From a virus, in IMG/VR virus record IMGVR_UViG_3300043448_000296, positions 1 through 58,398 of that record: 58,398 nt of DNA. One strand, 5' to 3'. Under the pieces are notes generated by a model. The model worked only from the letters and a program-made list of their open reading frames with translations, was not told the DNA's origin and did no database searches. The translations under genes were made by a program, and so were the position numbers. Positions 6,075 to 14,364 of the stretch are shown in pieces; position 1 is the stretch's first letter, and each line of letters starts with the position of its first letter.

Positions 6075-7201
6075 AGTTTAAAACCAGCGAAAGTATCTTT
6101 CTTAACATCTTGTTTAATACCGCCAATGACATAACTCTCAACCTCTGTTTCTTGCGGAGCAACTTGCAGACCTTTAGAAGACAACCAGTGCTGTGTCCAA
6201 GGAAGTGGATTATTTGACATAGGAGTATCAAACACAGGCTTCAATCCAATCGCTCTCATGCGACGGTTTGCAATATACTCAACATAAGAGTTGAGTAGTT
6301 TATCATTCAATCCAATGATGCTACCATCCTTGAACAGATACTGCGCCCATGCTTTTTCTTCATCGACCGTTTTCTTGAACTGCTCTACAGTCCACGCTTC
6401 TTCTTCTTTAGCAATCTGAAGCATGTCTGGGTCATCTCCATTAAGCCAGTTCTTGATAATGTTCTGTGTAAGAACAAGATGTTGGCTTTCGTCTCTTGCG
6501 ATGAGAGAGATAATTTTAGCGGATCCCTCCATAAGTTTAAGTTCGCCAAAAGCGAACGAACATGCGAACGAAACATAGAATCTAATCCCCTCTAGAATGT
6601 TTACATTAACTACAGCGCGATAGAGTTTACGCTTTAAATCATAGAGAGTTTCTTTGGCAGCAGGAACACCTTCAAGTTGATGTTGCCATTGATTACCAGA
6701 TGAGTAATCTTGTGCTGCACGAATGAAGTCATCATATGCTTCGGTTACACTCTTCGCCCTTTCAAGGATATTCTGGTCATCAAGGATAGTATCAAATACT
6801 TCTGATGGGTCAGAATAGATATTCTTAATAATATATGTATACGAACGAGAATGAATCATCTCCATCGTCTCCCATATAGTCATCGCTGACTCTAGTTCTG
6901 GGAGAGAACAATAGGGAATGAATGCCATACCAGGACCACGACCCTGTACAGAGTCAAGCATAATCTGATACTTCAGATTAGAAGTATAGATATGCTTTTG
7001 CTCTGGACGGAGGTGTGCATAATCTGCACGGTCCTTTTGAAGAGAGACCTCCTCAGGTCTCCAGAAGTATCCAAGTTGTTGTTGAGTTAGCTTATCGAAA
7101 ATAGGATACTTATAGGTATCATATCTTTGAATGCCTAGTGGAGCACCGAAGAACATCGGTTGCTTCTTTACATCTACATGTTTTGTATTAAAAACAGTCA
7201 T
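6071..7201 (-). CDS. nrdB: Ribonucleotide reductase class Ia, beta subunit
   Basis: 376 residues from ATG 7201, which aligns with the T4 NrdB N-terminus (TVFNT..VDV then PMFFG); an upstream in-frame GTG at 7252 lies within the end of nrdA. The di-iron ligands are visible as E114xxH117 (ETMEMIHSRSY) and E238xxH241 (RDESQH), and Y121 is the expected tyrosyl radical site. The subunit generates the radical used by NrdA to turn ribonucleotides into deoxyribonucleotides, feeding phage replication. It sits directly downstream of nrdA. Confidence 0.95.
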   Translation of the reverse strand: MTVFNTKHVDVKKQPMFFGAPLGIQRYDTYKYPIFDKLTQQQLGYFWRPEEVSLQKDRADYAHLRPEQKHIYTSNLKYQIMLDSVQGRGPGMAFIPYCSLPELESAMTIWETMEMIHSRSYTYIIKNIYSDPSEVFDTILDDQNILERAKSVTEAYDDFIRAAQDYSSGNQWQHQLEGVPAAKETLYDLKRKLYRAVVNVNILEGIRFYVSFACSFAFGELKLMEGSAKIISLIARDESQHLVLTQNIIKNWLNGDDPDMLQIAKEEEAWTVEQFKKTVDEEKAWAQYLFKDGSIIGLNDKLLNSYVEYIANRRMRAIGLKPVFDTPMSNNPLPWTQHWLSSKGLQVAPQETEVESYVIGGIKQDVKKDTFAGFKL

Positions 7202-7232
7202 CCCGTCAACTGATGGGGTGGTCTCGGTTAGT

Positions 7233-9545
7233 TTAAATTTTGCAACTGTCACAATCTTCCTCCTCTTGTGCTCCTTCTAAGATTGAATTAAGTAAACTTT
7301 CTAGAGATTTCTTTTTATCTTCGTCGTCTTCCTCCTTTTTAATATCATATGTATTCTGATAATAAGATGTCTTCCAACCATACTTGTATGTGTTGAGAAG
7401 ATCTTGAGCCATCACCGACACAGGAACTTCATTATCGGCATAATTTTCTGGATTATACGACCAGTTTCCAGATATCGCTTGATCGAAGAACTTTTGCATA
7501 ACAGCAACAATATTAATATAACCAGTATTGCTAGGCATATCCCAAAGGAGCGTATAATAATTCTTAAGGCTCGTGTACTGCGGTACAATCTGCTTGAGAA
7601 CGCCCTTCTTCGACTTCTTAACGGACAGGAAGGCACGGGGAGGTTCGATTCCGTTTGTCTCATTTGACACAACGGAACTGCTCTCCGAAGGCATCTGTGC
7701 GGACAGTGTTGAGTTCCTAAGACCGTGCTGTTTAATAGATTCCCTGAGGTTATCCCAATCATAATGGAGGACATTAGGTACGATTTCGTCTACATCTTTC
7801 TTGTATGTGTCAATAGGAAGAATCCCATCGGCATATTTAGTACGGTCAAAGTATCCACACTTGCCCTTCTCAATTGCAAGTTGATTAGAAGCCTTCAGCA
7901 GATAATACTGGAATGCTTCTGTCAGACCATGCACAAGATGAGCAGCAGCACCATCAGAATACTTAACCTGATGACGAGCTAACCAGTGTGCCAGTCCAAT
8001 GTAACCAATGCCCAGCGAGCGGCGGTTACGGGTGGATGCTTCAGCAGCAACCACAGGATACTCTTGGTAGTCAATCAACTCGTCCAGCGCCCTCACAGAG
8101 AGGTCACAGAGTTCTTCTAGGTCATCTAGGTGCTTAATCTTACCTACGTTGACAGCAGACAGAATGCACAGGGCAATCTCGCCATTGATATCATCAATGT
8201 GCTGTAGAGGATTAGTGGGCAGGGTAATCTCTTGGCAGAGGTTACTCATCCAAACTTTATCTTTGAATGAAGAGTGGTCATTGCAGTGGTCAATATTCAT
8301 AATGTAGATACGACCAGTTTCTGCTCTCTCCTTCAAGAGTGAAAGAAATAGTTCTTGAGCGCCAATAGTTTTTCTTGGAATAGAAGTATCTCGTTCGTAA
8401 ACATTGTATAACTCATCAAATCCAGCAAGACCAAAAGCATCAGACAGACCTGGAACGTCGTGTGGAGAGAAGAGTGTGATGTCTTCGTTTCGAATGAATC
8501 GCTCATAAAAGAGTTTAGAGATTTGAATGCTGTAATCTAACTTACGAACGCGGTTATCTTCGGTTCCTTTGTTGTTTTTTAATACTAAAATGTCTTCGAT
8601 TTCCTTGTGCCAGATTGGGAAGTGGACTGTCGCGCTTCCTCCTCGTATACCATTCTGCGTACAGCAACGGACAGTTGCTTCAAACTTTTTGAGAAACGGT
8701 ATAACTCCAGTGTGGCTGACTTCGCCACCTCGAATTTTAGAGTTGAGAGCGCGGATTCTACCTGCGTTGATACCGATGCCCGCCCTTTGAGCAACATAGC
8801 GACCAATAGCCATGTCGCTACTGAAGATGCTATCAAGGGTGTCATCAGAATCAACCAGCACACAACTAGCGAATTGTCTAAGTGGCGTCCTAACTCCTGC
8901 AAGGATGGGAGTTGGCACGTTGATTTTGTGCTTGCTGATTGCGTCGTAGTATCGCTTGACATATGATAGACGATTTACTTGAGGATACTCTGCAAAGATA
9001 GTTGCTGCAACCAGCATGTATGCATACTGTGGTGTCTCGAAGACACTTCCACTGCTTCTATCCTGCACCAGATATTTATCTACTACCTGGCGAAGACCAG
9101 CATATGTGAAGAGATAGTCACGGTCATGGTCAATGAAACTATTAATCTTATCCCACTCCTCATCAGTATACTTACCAGCAAGTTGCTTGTCGTAGATACC
9201 TTTATAGATTCCTTTGGTGAGATGCTCTCCTACCGTGGGGAACCCGTGCTTCCAAGTAGGTCCAAAGACCTGCTTATATAGAGAGAACAAAAGGAGACGA
9301 GCAGCAACAAACTGATAGTTTGGAGAGTCAAGATCAATGAGGTCACTAGCTGACCTGATAAGAATTTCTTGAATTTCGTTTGTGGTAATGCCATCATAGA
9401 ATTGAATACCAGATTGAATTTCTACTTGTGATGGCGATACTCCTGCGAGACCACCACAGGCACATTCTACCATCGTGTGAATCTTATCAAGGTTAAGAGA
9501 TTCTGTAGACCCGTCACGCTTTTTAACTTTGATGCCGTTGCTCAT
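7233..9545 (-). CDS. nrdA: Ribonucleotide reductase class Ia, alpha subunit
   Basis: 770 residues. The N-terminal ATP-cone (IKVKKRDGSTESLNLDKIH) is followed by the catalytic barrel with C228 and C460 as the redox pair, N435/C437/E439 in SNLCQEI as the active-site trio, a YY pair near the C-terminus (KTSYYQNTYD) for radical transfer, and a C-terminal CDSCKI tail that shuttles disulphides. These are the complete features of an active class Ia large subunit. The start overlaps the primase stop by four bases, tying nucleotide supply to replication genes. Confidence 0.95.
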   Translation of the reverse strand: MSNGIKVKKRDGSTESLNLDKIHTMVECACGGLAGVSPSQVEIQSGIQFYDGITTNEIQEILIRSASDLIDLDSPNYQFVAARLLLFSLYKQVFGPTWKHGFPTVGEHLTKGIYKGIYDKQLAGKYTDEEWDKINSFIDHDRDYLFTYAGLRQVVDKYLVQDRSSGSVFETPQYAYMLVAATIFAEYPQVNRLSYVKRYYDAISKHKINVPTPILAGVRTPLRQFASCVLVDSDDTLDSIFSSDMAIGRYVAQRAGIGINAGRIRALNSKIRGGEVSHTGVIPFLKKFEATVRCCTQNGIRGGSATVHFPIWHKEIEDILVLKNNKGTEDNRVRKLDYSIQISKLFYERFIRNEDITLFSPHDVPGLSDAFGLAGFDELYNVYERDTSIPRKTIGAQELFLSLLKERAETGRIYIMNIDHCNDHSSFKDKVWMSNLCQEITLPTNPLQHIDDINGEIALCILSAVNVGKIKHLDDLEELCDLSVRALDELIDYQEYPVVAAEASTRNRRSLGIGYIGLAHWLARHQVKYSDGAAAHLVHGLTEAFQYYLLKASNQLAIEKGKCGYFDRTKYADGILPIDTYKKDVDEIVPNVLHYDWDNLRESIKQHGLRNSTLSAQMPSESSSVVSNETNGIEPPRAFLSVKKSKKGVLKQIVPQYTSLKNYYTLLWDMPSNTGYINIVAVMQKFFDQAISGNWSYNPENYADNEVPVSVMAQDLLNTYKYGWKTSYYQNTYDIKKEEDDEDKKKSLESLLNSILEGAQEEEDCDSCKI

Positions 9546-10528
9546 ATTTTCTTCCAGAGGTTAAATTTTACTTGTGCTTCTAAACCAGAATAGGTATTAC
9601 ATTCTACCACAGATTGCACGTTATGACCAGCCAGAAACATATCATTGATGTCTTTTTCTTTAATAGTATCTGGCCAAATAACTACTTGATTTCCGTGCTG
9701 TATGGTTTTGTTAATACGCTCAACGATTTGTTTGTTCCTTGGCTCGTTATCATATATCCAAACAGGATTGTGAATATCCCGCTCACTAAGATTAACATCA
9801 GCTCCGCACATAGCAAGCGAGTTGCGAATGAAGAGTGAGTCAATCGGTCCTTCAGTAATGTAGATGGTTTCATGTTTGTTTATACGATCAAGTCCAAATA
9901 GTTTAGGATATTGCTTATCCAAGATGGTAGTGATATAGCGAAGGCTTGCATTCTTGTTAAGAGACCTTGCTTGATATCCGAATACGTTTCCATCTTCCGA
10001 GATTAGTGGGAGTATAATTCTTGCTTCTTTAATTGTATTTTTATTATTCTCCCAAGCGTTGAAATCCTCTGCGTAATAGAAGTTTGAGTAAAATGACTCT
10101 GGTATCTTTCGGTTGAGCAGATATTGTTTTGCTGGGTGTGTAGTATTTAGGGAATCGATGCTTGACAGTTCACTGAAAATGTTCTTCTTGAACACTGGTT
10201 TAGTTGTAAATGGTTTGAAGTCAGGCGTCTTCACCTGATAATTCTTACCTGTCATACCTTCCTTATAACGCTCCAACACATACTCATCGTGGAGCATAGT
10301 GTTCTGGTCCTTCAGAAACTGTGAGAAGTTACGAGTGACGCCACAATTATGGCACTTGAAAACAAAGCTATCTCTCATACCAAAGAGATAACCTCTCGCT
10401 TTATTCTGTTTCTTTGCTGAGTCGCCACAATAGGGGCAACGGAAGTTATAAGTTCCTTTCTTTTTTTCAGTAAACTTGAGGAGTTGTGAAGAGACCAAAC
10501 CAATATACTTGGTGTCAATATAGTTCAT
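9542..10528 (-). CDS. gp61: DNA primase subunit gp61 (T4-like)
   Basis: 328 residues. The N-terminal zinc-binding domain has CPYCGDS (31-37) and CHNCG (59-63). A Toprim-like core follows, with YITEGPIDSLFI (Glu of the metal site) and IWPDTIKEKDINDM (Asp-rich motif). It makes RNA primers for lagging-strand synthesis with the gp41 helicase encoded 8 kb away on the same strand. ATGA overlaps join it to the coiled-coil protein upstream and nrdA downstream. Confidence 0.9.
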   Translation of the reverse strand: MNYIDTKYIGLVSSQLLKFTEKKKGTYNFRCPYCGDSAKKQNKARGYLFGMRDSFVFKCHNCGVTRNFSQFLKDQNTMLHDEYVLERYKEGMTGKNYQVKTPDFKPFTTKPVFKKNIFSELSSIDSLNTTHPAKQYLLNRKIPESFYSNFYYAEDFNAWENNKNTIKEARIILPLISEDGNVFGYQARSLNKNASLRYITTILDKQYPKLFGLDRINKHETIYITEGPIDSLFIRNSLAMCGADVNLSERDIHNPVWIYDNEPRNKQIVERINKTIQHGNQVVIWPDTIKEKDINDMFLAGHNVQSVVECNTYSGLEAQVKFNLWKKI

Positions 10529-10920
10529 TTTGTATGGGTGGTCGTTGCTCCTCCCATAGTAGCACCGTTGTTTCCGACTGTCAAGAGGTTGCCAAAGAAG
10601 CTAGCAGACCCAATAATTACAAGTGCTGCTGTTCCAATGCCAACACTAATCCACCTGAACGTAGCAAGATCATTTACTCTGCCTTCAAGTTTTTCAATAC
10701 GTTCTTTGACATCTTTAATTAATTCCAAAATAGCATTATCATTCCTGTCATTTTGTTCTAATCTATTTTCGTGGCGTTCTAAAATGAGAGCAACATTCTG
10801 GTTGCTCTCACTAATTTTATCTACTGCTCTCTCAAGTTTGTCAAGCATCTCTTTGGAGAGATCTTCGTATATTTGAAATTTCGCTTCTAATACTTCTAGG
10901 TCTCTACCAAATCCAAACAT
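10525..10920 (-). CDS. Coiled-coil protein with C-terminal membrane segment (131 aa)
   Basis: Residues 8-85 are a long charged helix with heptad-like Leu/Ile spacing, followed by one transmembrane segment at about 90-113 (ISVGIGTAALVIIGSASFFG) and a short Gly/Thr-rich tail. This architecture fits a tail-anchored coiled-coil protein. The role is unknown; some phage proteins of this shape are membrane tethers. It overlaps the primase start by 4 bases. Confidence 0.65.
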   Translation of the reverse strand: MFGFGRDLEVLEAKFQIYEDLSKEMLDKLERAVDKISESNQNVALILERHENRLEQNDRNDNAILELIKDVKERIEKLEGRVNDLATFRWISVGIGTAALVIIGSASFFGNLLTVGNNGATMGGATTTHTK

Positions 10921-10931
10921 AACTCCCCTTA

Positions 10932-11678
10932 TCAGACGTTGCGAACTGCGAAGTCAAGTGCTTTCTGATAAGATGAAGCACTCATGTTAAGCATGACACG
11001 GAACTTATCTCTGTTCTCTGGTGATAGACCTTCGTAGGTTGCTAGGATTCTCTTAGCATCAAAGACACCGATTCTTCCACCAGTGCCATCTTGGAATACA
11101 AGATTTGCAAATGATGTCTCGGGGTCTCTTCCCCATGCTCCACCTTCTTCAGCAACTTTCATTGCCGTAGTGAATACATCTACGCCACCAGCAGAACCAG
11201 TTCTAGGTTGAGAAATCATTTCAACTTCCTCTTTCTTCATGATTTGTTTCGATGCTCTCTGTTGCTTCTGTGCAGATTTCTTTTTGAAATCGGACATACG
11301 AGCACGAAGCAGAGTATTCATTTCATCTGACTTGTCTTGTGCTTGCTGTTTCGCTTGAGTACGCTTCGTTTGAAGTTCTCTCTTCGCTCTCATTTGCTTA
11401 GAAGCTTTGATTTGCTTCTGTGCCTTTTCAGTTTCGGTTACTCCTTCCGAAATAATTTCCATATTCTCTTCAGACATTTTAGTTTTCCTCCTTGACATAA
11501 CTCTTTGGATTAGTTTTTTAGCACTCTTCTTGCGACCATCAATCTTTTCGTCTTTGGTCTTTTTCAAGTTTTTCTTTTTCTTTGCTGTGTTAACAAAGAC
11601 AAAGGCAGGAGGAAGTGCTAGTGACGATCCATCACCTGCCATCATTTCATTCACAGTAGTTTTAGAAGTTTCAGACAT
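10932..11678 (-). CDS. Lys/Gln-rich coiled-coil protein, probably virion-associated (248 aa)
   Basis: 248 residues. An N-terminal low-complexity region includes Lys-rich runs (TAKKKKNLKKTKDEK), then a long charged helix from about 60 to 155. A more globular C-terminal part (VFTTAMKVAEEGGAWGRDP, LATYEGLSPENRDKFRVML) follows. No catalytic motif is seen. The combination resembles scaffold or internal head proteins. It overlaps the next upstream gene by 28 bases. Confidence 0.6.
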   Translation of the reverse strand: MSETSKTTVNEMMAGDGSSLALPPAFVFVNTAKKKKNLKKTKDEKIDGRKKSAKKLIQRVMSRRKTKMSEENMEIISEGVTETEKAQKQIKASKQMRAKRELQTKRTQAKQQAQDKSDEMNTLLRARMSDFKKKSAQKQQRASKQIMKKEEVEMISQPRTGSAGGVDVFTTAMKVAEEGGAWGRDPETSFANLVFQDGTGGRIGVFDAKRILATYEGLSPENRDKFRVMLNMSASSYQKALDFAVRNV

Positions 11679-12010
11679 TGTTCGTCTACATCTGTTGTAT
11701 CTACATTCTCTGGCAATCTATCTAAAAACACCATAAATGCTTTTATAATTGGCCAGTATTGCGATTCTATTTTATAGAATAGCAGCAGCGTTGCTGCATC
11801 ATTGAATACATTATATAGTGTTATGATATGGTTGAGAATCAAATGATGTTTCAACTCACCAGTAGTTTCATAACGTCTCAATAATCTTTTTATATATTTG
11901 AACTTTTGAAGGTCTTCTTCAAAGTCATCGTATGTAACAGATAACGGGTTGTCGTAGTTTTTAATTGCAAACAATAACCAGTTATCTGGATTCAACTCAT
12001 GAAAAATCAT
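11651..12010 (-). CDS. Conserved hypothetical helical protein (119 aa)
   Basis: A 119-residue, mostly helical protein (FEEDLQKFKYIKRLLRRYE; LILNHIITLYNVFNDAATLL). Small proteins of this kind occur in T4-like phages near neck and head genes; the exact family cannot be confirmed here. It sits 6 bases after the Ig-domain gene, presumably in one late transcript from the promoter at 12892. Confidence 0.6.
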   Translation of the reverse strand: MIFHELNPDNWLLFAIKNYDNPLSVTYDDFEEDLQKFKYIKRLLRRYETTGELKHHLILNHIITLYNVFNDAATLLLFYKIESQYWPIIKAFMVFLDRLPENVDTTDVDEQCLKLLKLL

Positions 12011-12016
12011 ATCTCA

Positions 12017-12856
12017 TCATGCATATGTAAGTGAAGCGGCATTCGAGATAATCTCTTCAGTTCCACCAGCAGAAGTAATCTTCACACGGAACTTGTAACC
12101 ATCATAGGTTGCCTTAGCAGCAGCAGTAAGTGTAAGAGTTGCTGTTGTAGAACCAGAGTATACTCCAGTATCTGTGAGGTTAGTCCACTTAGCAGTTTGA
12201 GTAGCAGTTTGATACTGCCACTGATAGATGAGAGTTCCAGGTGTGCCAGTTGTCGAAGTTGTAACTGTGAATGTTCCAGTGTAAGGAGTAGCAGCACCAG
12301 TTACTGCAGCAGGTTGACCAGTGATAGTAACTGCAGACACTACATCAGCAGCAGGGTTATCGTTATCGAAATCACCAGCGGCAACTGCAGTTGCATTAGC
12401 AAACGCGATGCACTCTGCCTTGTGGCGAGTATTGCCATCACCATCGGTGAAAGTTCTATATGCCCACCAACCAGACCACTTAAGACCGCGAACTTTATTC
12501 TCATCTAGAGCAGCTTCTGCATCATCAACAAAGATGATTTGTGTACCTGCAGGATACTTGCCTTCATGTAGAAGACCAGCAGCAAACTCTTTAGGAGCAG
12601 TTCTGCGAATTGCGTTAGCAGCAGTAACAGTTCCTGTTGAACCTGCATATGCTACTTTTAGTTTTAGTGTCGTTGCTGAAACTACTGACTCAACAGTATA
12701 CTGAACACCACCGAGAGAAAGAACATCTCCGTTCTGAACAAAATCAGCAGTTGCTCTATTTGTAAAGTCACCAGTTGTAGTAACAGTTGTGCTACCGTTG
12801 GTAACACTTAAATTTGTTGCCAACGCCTTCGCGTCGATTGTTCCGAAAATTGCCAT
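12017..12856 (-). CDS. Ig-domain virion protein (head-decoration type)
   Basis: 279 residues. The N-terminal 80 residues carry a beta unit (SVTNGSTTVTTTGDF, then GDVLSLGGVQYTVESV) that recurs in the 1237-aa structural protein near the right end. The C-terminal 100 residues form an Ig-like domain (GTLIYQWQYQ, WTNLTDTGVYSGSTTATLTL, YDGYKFRVKITSA). Ig-like domains on T4-like virions decorate capsid or tail surfaces and can bind sugars. It follows its own late promoter TATAAATA 36 bases upstream. Confidence 0.7.
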   Translation of the reverse strand: MAIFGTIDAKALATNLSVTNGSTTVTTTGDFTNRATADFVQNGDVLSLGGVQYTVESVVSATTLKLKVAYAGSTGTVTAANAIRRTAPKEFAAGLLHEGKYPAGTQIIFVDDAEAALDENKVRGLKWSGWWAYRTFTDGDGNTRHKAECIAFANATAVAAGDFDNDNPAADVVSAVTITGQPAAVTGAATPYTGTFTVTTSTTGTPGTLIYQWQYQTATQTAKWTNLTDTGVYSGSTTATLTLTAAAKATYDGYKFRVKITSAGGTEEIISNAASLTYA

Positions 12857-12891
12857 CGGTTTCCTCTATAAAATATTCGTATTCTAAAAAG

Positions 12892-12899
12892 TATTTATA
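12892..12899 (-). promoter_or_regulatory. Late promoter TATAAATA for the Ig-domain gene
   Basis: Exact T4 late consensus on the minus strand, 36 bases before the start at 12856. It directly abuts the T-tract of the terminator at 12899-12928. Confidence 0.8.
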
Positions 12900-12928
12900 A
12901 AAAAGGGAGACCTTACTTCTGGTCTCCC
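12899..12928 (-). terminator. Intrinsic terminator after the two tiny genes
   Basis: Stem GGGAGACC (12905-12912) with GGTCTCCC (12921-12928), 8-base loop and six T residues on the minus strand. The stop codon of the 54-aa gene (12913-12915) is inside the loop, so the gene and terminator are fused. Confidence 0.85.
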
Positions 12929-13077
12929 TTGCGTAAAACAGTTCTCAGAAACAACTGCATGAAATCTAAGATACCGTTTGCTTGAGTTCTTTTTGTTTTT
13001 GATAACCACTCAGACAATGATAAAAGAAAACCAAGAACTATTGTGACACCCCAGTTCGTCAGAAAACAGGTAATCAT
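12913..13077 (-). CDS. Tiny membrane-associated protein (54 aa)
   Basis: 54 codons from ATG 13077 to TAA 12913-12915. Residues 9-25 (WGVTIVLGFLLSLSEWL) can span or lie on a membrane; the C-terminus is basic (FLRTVLRKGDQK). The start overlaps the upstream stop (ATGA), showing coupling. Size and one hydrophobic helix followed by positive charges resemble small holins, but nothing diagnostic is present. Confidence 0.65.
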   Translation of the reverse strand: MITCFLTNWGVTIVLGFLLSLSEWLSKTKRTQANGILDFMQLFLRTVLRKGDQK

Positions 13078-13247
13078 GCTTGTGGTGTAAAGAGCTTATC
13101 TTTAACCAACTCAAGGACAACATCATCAATGCTATTATCTGTTGACTTCACATACTTTGTTAGAAGTTCAATAACAAGATTTTTGACCGCTGGGTGAGTC
13201 GCAATTGAAATAAGTAGTGGTTTAACTACTGCTACTACTGCGCCCAT
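13074..13247 (-). CDS. Tiny hydrophobic-start protein (57 aa)
   Basis: 57 codons from ATG 13247, preceded by GGAGGT. The first 27 residues are hydrophobic (GAVVAVVKPLLISIAT), the rest amphipathic and acidic (TDNSIDDVVLELVKDKL). It forms a two-gene unit with the 54-aa protein, ended by the terminator at 12899. A CTAAATA element lies 28 bases upstream. Possible lysis or virion component; unproven. Confidence 0.65.
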   Translation of the reverse strand: MGAVVAVVKPLLISIATHPAVKNLVIELLTKYVKSTDNSIDDVVLELVKDKLFTPQA

Positions 13248-13274
13248 GATGACCTCCGAAAATGGATGACGGCT

Positions 13275-13281
13275 TATTTAG
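13275..13281 (-). promoter_or_regulatory. Late-promoter variant CTAAATA
   Basis: Minus-strand CTAAATA 28 bases before the 57-aa gene start, at the same distance as the NATAAATA sites. It overlaps the stop codon of the upstream 251-aa gene. Confidence 0.35.
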
Positions 13282-14033
13282 GCTGCTTTCTTTGCCATGT
13301 TGGTAGCGGCACCAAACATCACCGACTGTGCCTTGTTACCATACTTTGATTTCATCTTGCCGAACTTCTTCTTCATACCTTTAACGAACTTTTCTTTCTT
13401 TGCTTTTTCTTTAGCAGAAAGACGCTTCTCTTGAAGTTCTTCGCCACCTTCCATTTCGTATCCTGCCTTCACACACTTGTCTTTACCATTCTCTGTGCCA
13501 GCATACTTATAACCTTTCCAGCAAGCTTTGCCATCGGCACCTTGCTCCTTGCCTTCCTTGTTCTTACCTTCAGCAGCAAACTCTTCTTTCTTAACTTCTT
13601 TCTTTGCTTTCTTTCCTGTAGGTGGTTCTGGGTCGTTGGGAGTATCAACGTCAGGCATGATTTCAATTTCTACTTTCTTGCCTTCATCTACGGCTTTTTT
13701 TTTACTCTTGCCGTATCCTTCTTGAACTTCTGCTGCTTTCTCCCACATTTCTTTGACCGACTTCTTACCTTTTTTGGCACGAAGTAAAGCAAAGTCATGA
13801 GCGTCAACCTTACCATTTTTGTTGGCATCAATCTTCTCTTGATTGCCAGGCATGTCTTTTCTTTCTTCGATGTGCTCTACTTCTTCTGCGCGATTCTGCT
13901 TCGAAGAGTTGCAATCTGCATCACCATGGCGAGGGCATGATGTACCAGCGCCAGTGTGGTTGCACTCACTTTTTTCGTCTAACTGAACAAGTGCCTTTTC
14001 AATCAGTTGTTTAGAAAACTCATCAAGGTTCAT
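13278..14033 (-). CDS. Lys/Glu-rich protein with EF-hand-like loop and CWKGY motif (251 aa)
   Basis: 251 residues. N-terminal region has Cys/His (SECNHTGAGTSCPRHGDADC), which could bind metal. DANKNGKVDAHDFALL is a dockerin/EF-hand-type calcium loop (Asp, Asn, Asn, Lys, Asp spacing). CWKGYKYAGTENGKDKCV is a Cys-bounded motif seen in phage head-associated proteins. The C-terminal 60 residues are very Lys-rich. Likely an internal head or prohead protein; enzymatic function is not suggested. Late promoter TATAAATA lies 29 bases upstream. Confidence 0.6.
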   Translation of the reverse strand: MNLDEFSKQLIEKALVQLDEKSECNHTGAGTSCPRHGDADCNSSKQNRAEEVEHIEERKDMPGNQEKIDANKNGKVDAHDFALLRAKKGKKSVKEMWEKAAEVQEGYGKSKKKAVDEGKKVEIEIMPDVDTPNDPEPPTGKKAKKEVKKEEFAAEGKNKEGKEQGADGKACWKGYKYAGTENGKDKCVKAGYEMEGGEELQEKRLSAKEKAKKEKFVKGMKKKFGKMKSKYGNKAQSVMFGAATNMAKKAA

Positions 14034-14038
14034 TTTTC

Positions 14039-14344
14039 TTATGCGGATTTCTTCTTATACTTATTTATAAATTCCTTTGCCCTTTCAATATTATCCGAAC
14101 CATCACGCATCTTTAGTGGCTCGTCATCAGTAAGATAACAACCACAATGTTCTTTGATGTCCTTCACCCAAGCACGAAACATCTTACCTTCAGTGGTGAC
14201 AGCTATGACATAGTTGACACCACGACGATGAATCTTTCCAACTTCACCTAGATTATTTTCTACCCAATCACCCTCAGCAAACATGTTGCCAAGCATATAA
14301 GATTTTTGTTTTGATTGTAGTAGTAATTCTTTTAGTGATTTCAT
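14039..14344 (-). CDS. KOW/SH3-like small protein (101 aa)
   Basis: 101 residues. The core FAEGDWVENNLGEVGKIHRR, then GVNYVIAVT and GKMFRAWVKDI resembles the small beta-barrel domain often found at the C-terminus of phage head or scaffold proteins. The first 15 residues and last 20 are helical. It lies 5 bases before the 251-aa gene and its coding end contains that gene's late promoter. Confidence 0.55.
   Translation of the reverse strand: MKSLKELLLQSKQKSYMLGNMFAEGDWVENNLGEVGKIHRRGVNYVIAVTTEGKMFRAWVKDIKEHCGCYLTDDEPLKMRDGSDNIERAKEFINKYKKKSA
14062..14069 (-). promoter_or_regulatory. Late promoter TATAAATA for the 251-aa gene
   Basis: Exact late consensus on the minus strand, 29 bases before the start at 14033, inside the last codons of the 101-aa gene. 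Confidence 0.65.
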
Positions 14345-14357
14345 ATTGTTTTATTAG

Positions 14358-14364
14358 TATTTAG
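14358..14364 (-). promoter_or_regulatory. Late-promoter variant CTAAATA
   Basis: Minus-strand CTAAATA only 14 bases before the ATG at 14344, which would leave a leader of a few bases. Weak candidate. Confidence 0.25.

Noticed and set aside
6071-7252. GTG at 7252 as nrdB start (17 extra residues)
   Set aside because: The GAGGAGG before it is part of the Glu-rich end of nrdA; the ATG at 7201 aligns with the T4 NrdB start.
8607-8966. 119-codon plus-strand frame within nrdA
   Set aside because: Antisense shadow of a well-supported gene; no start signals.
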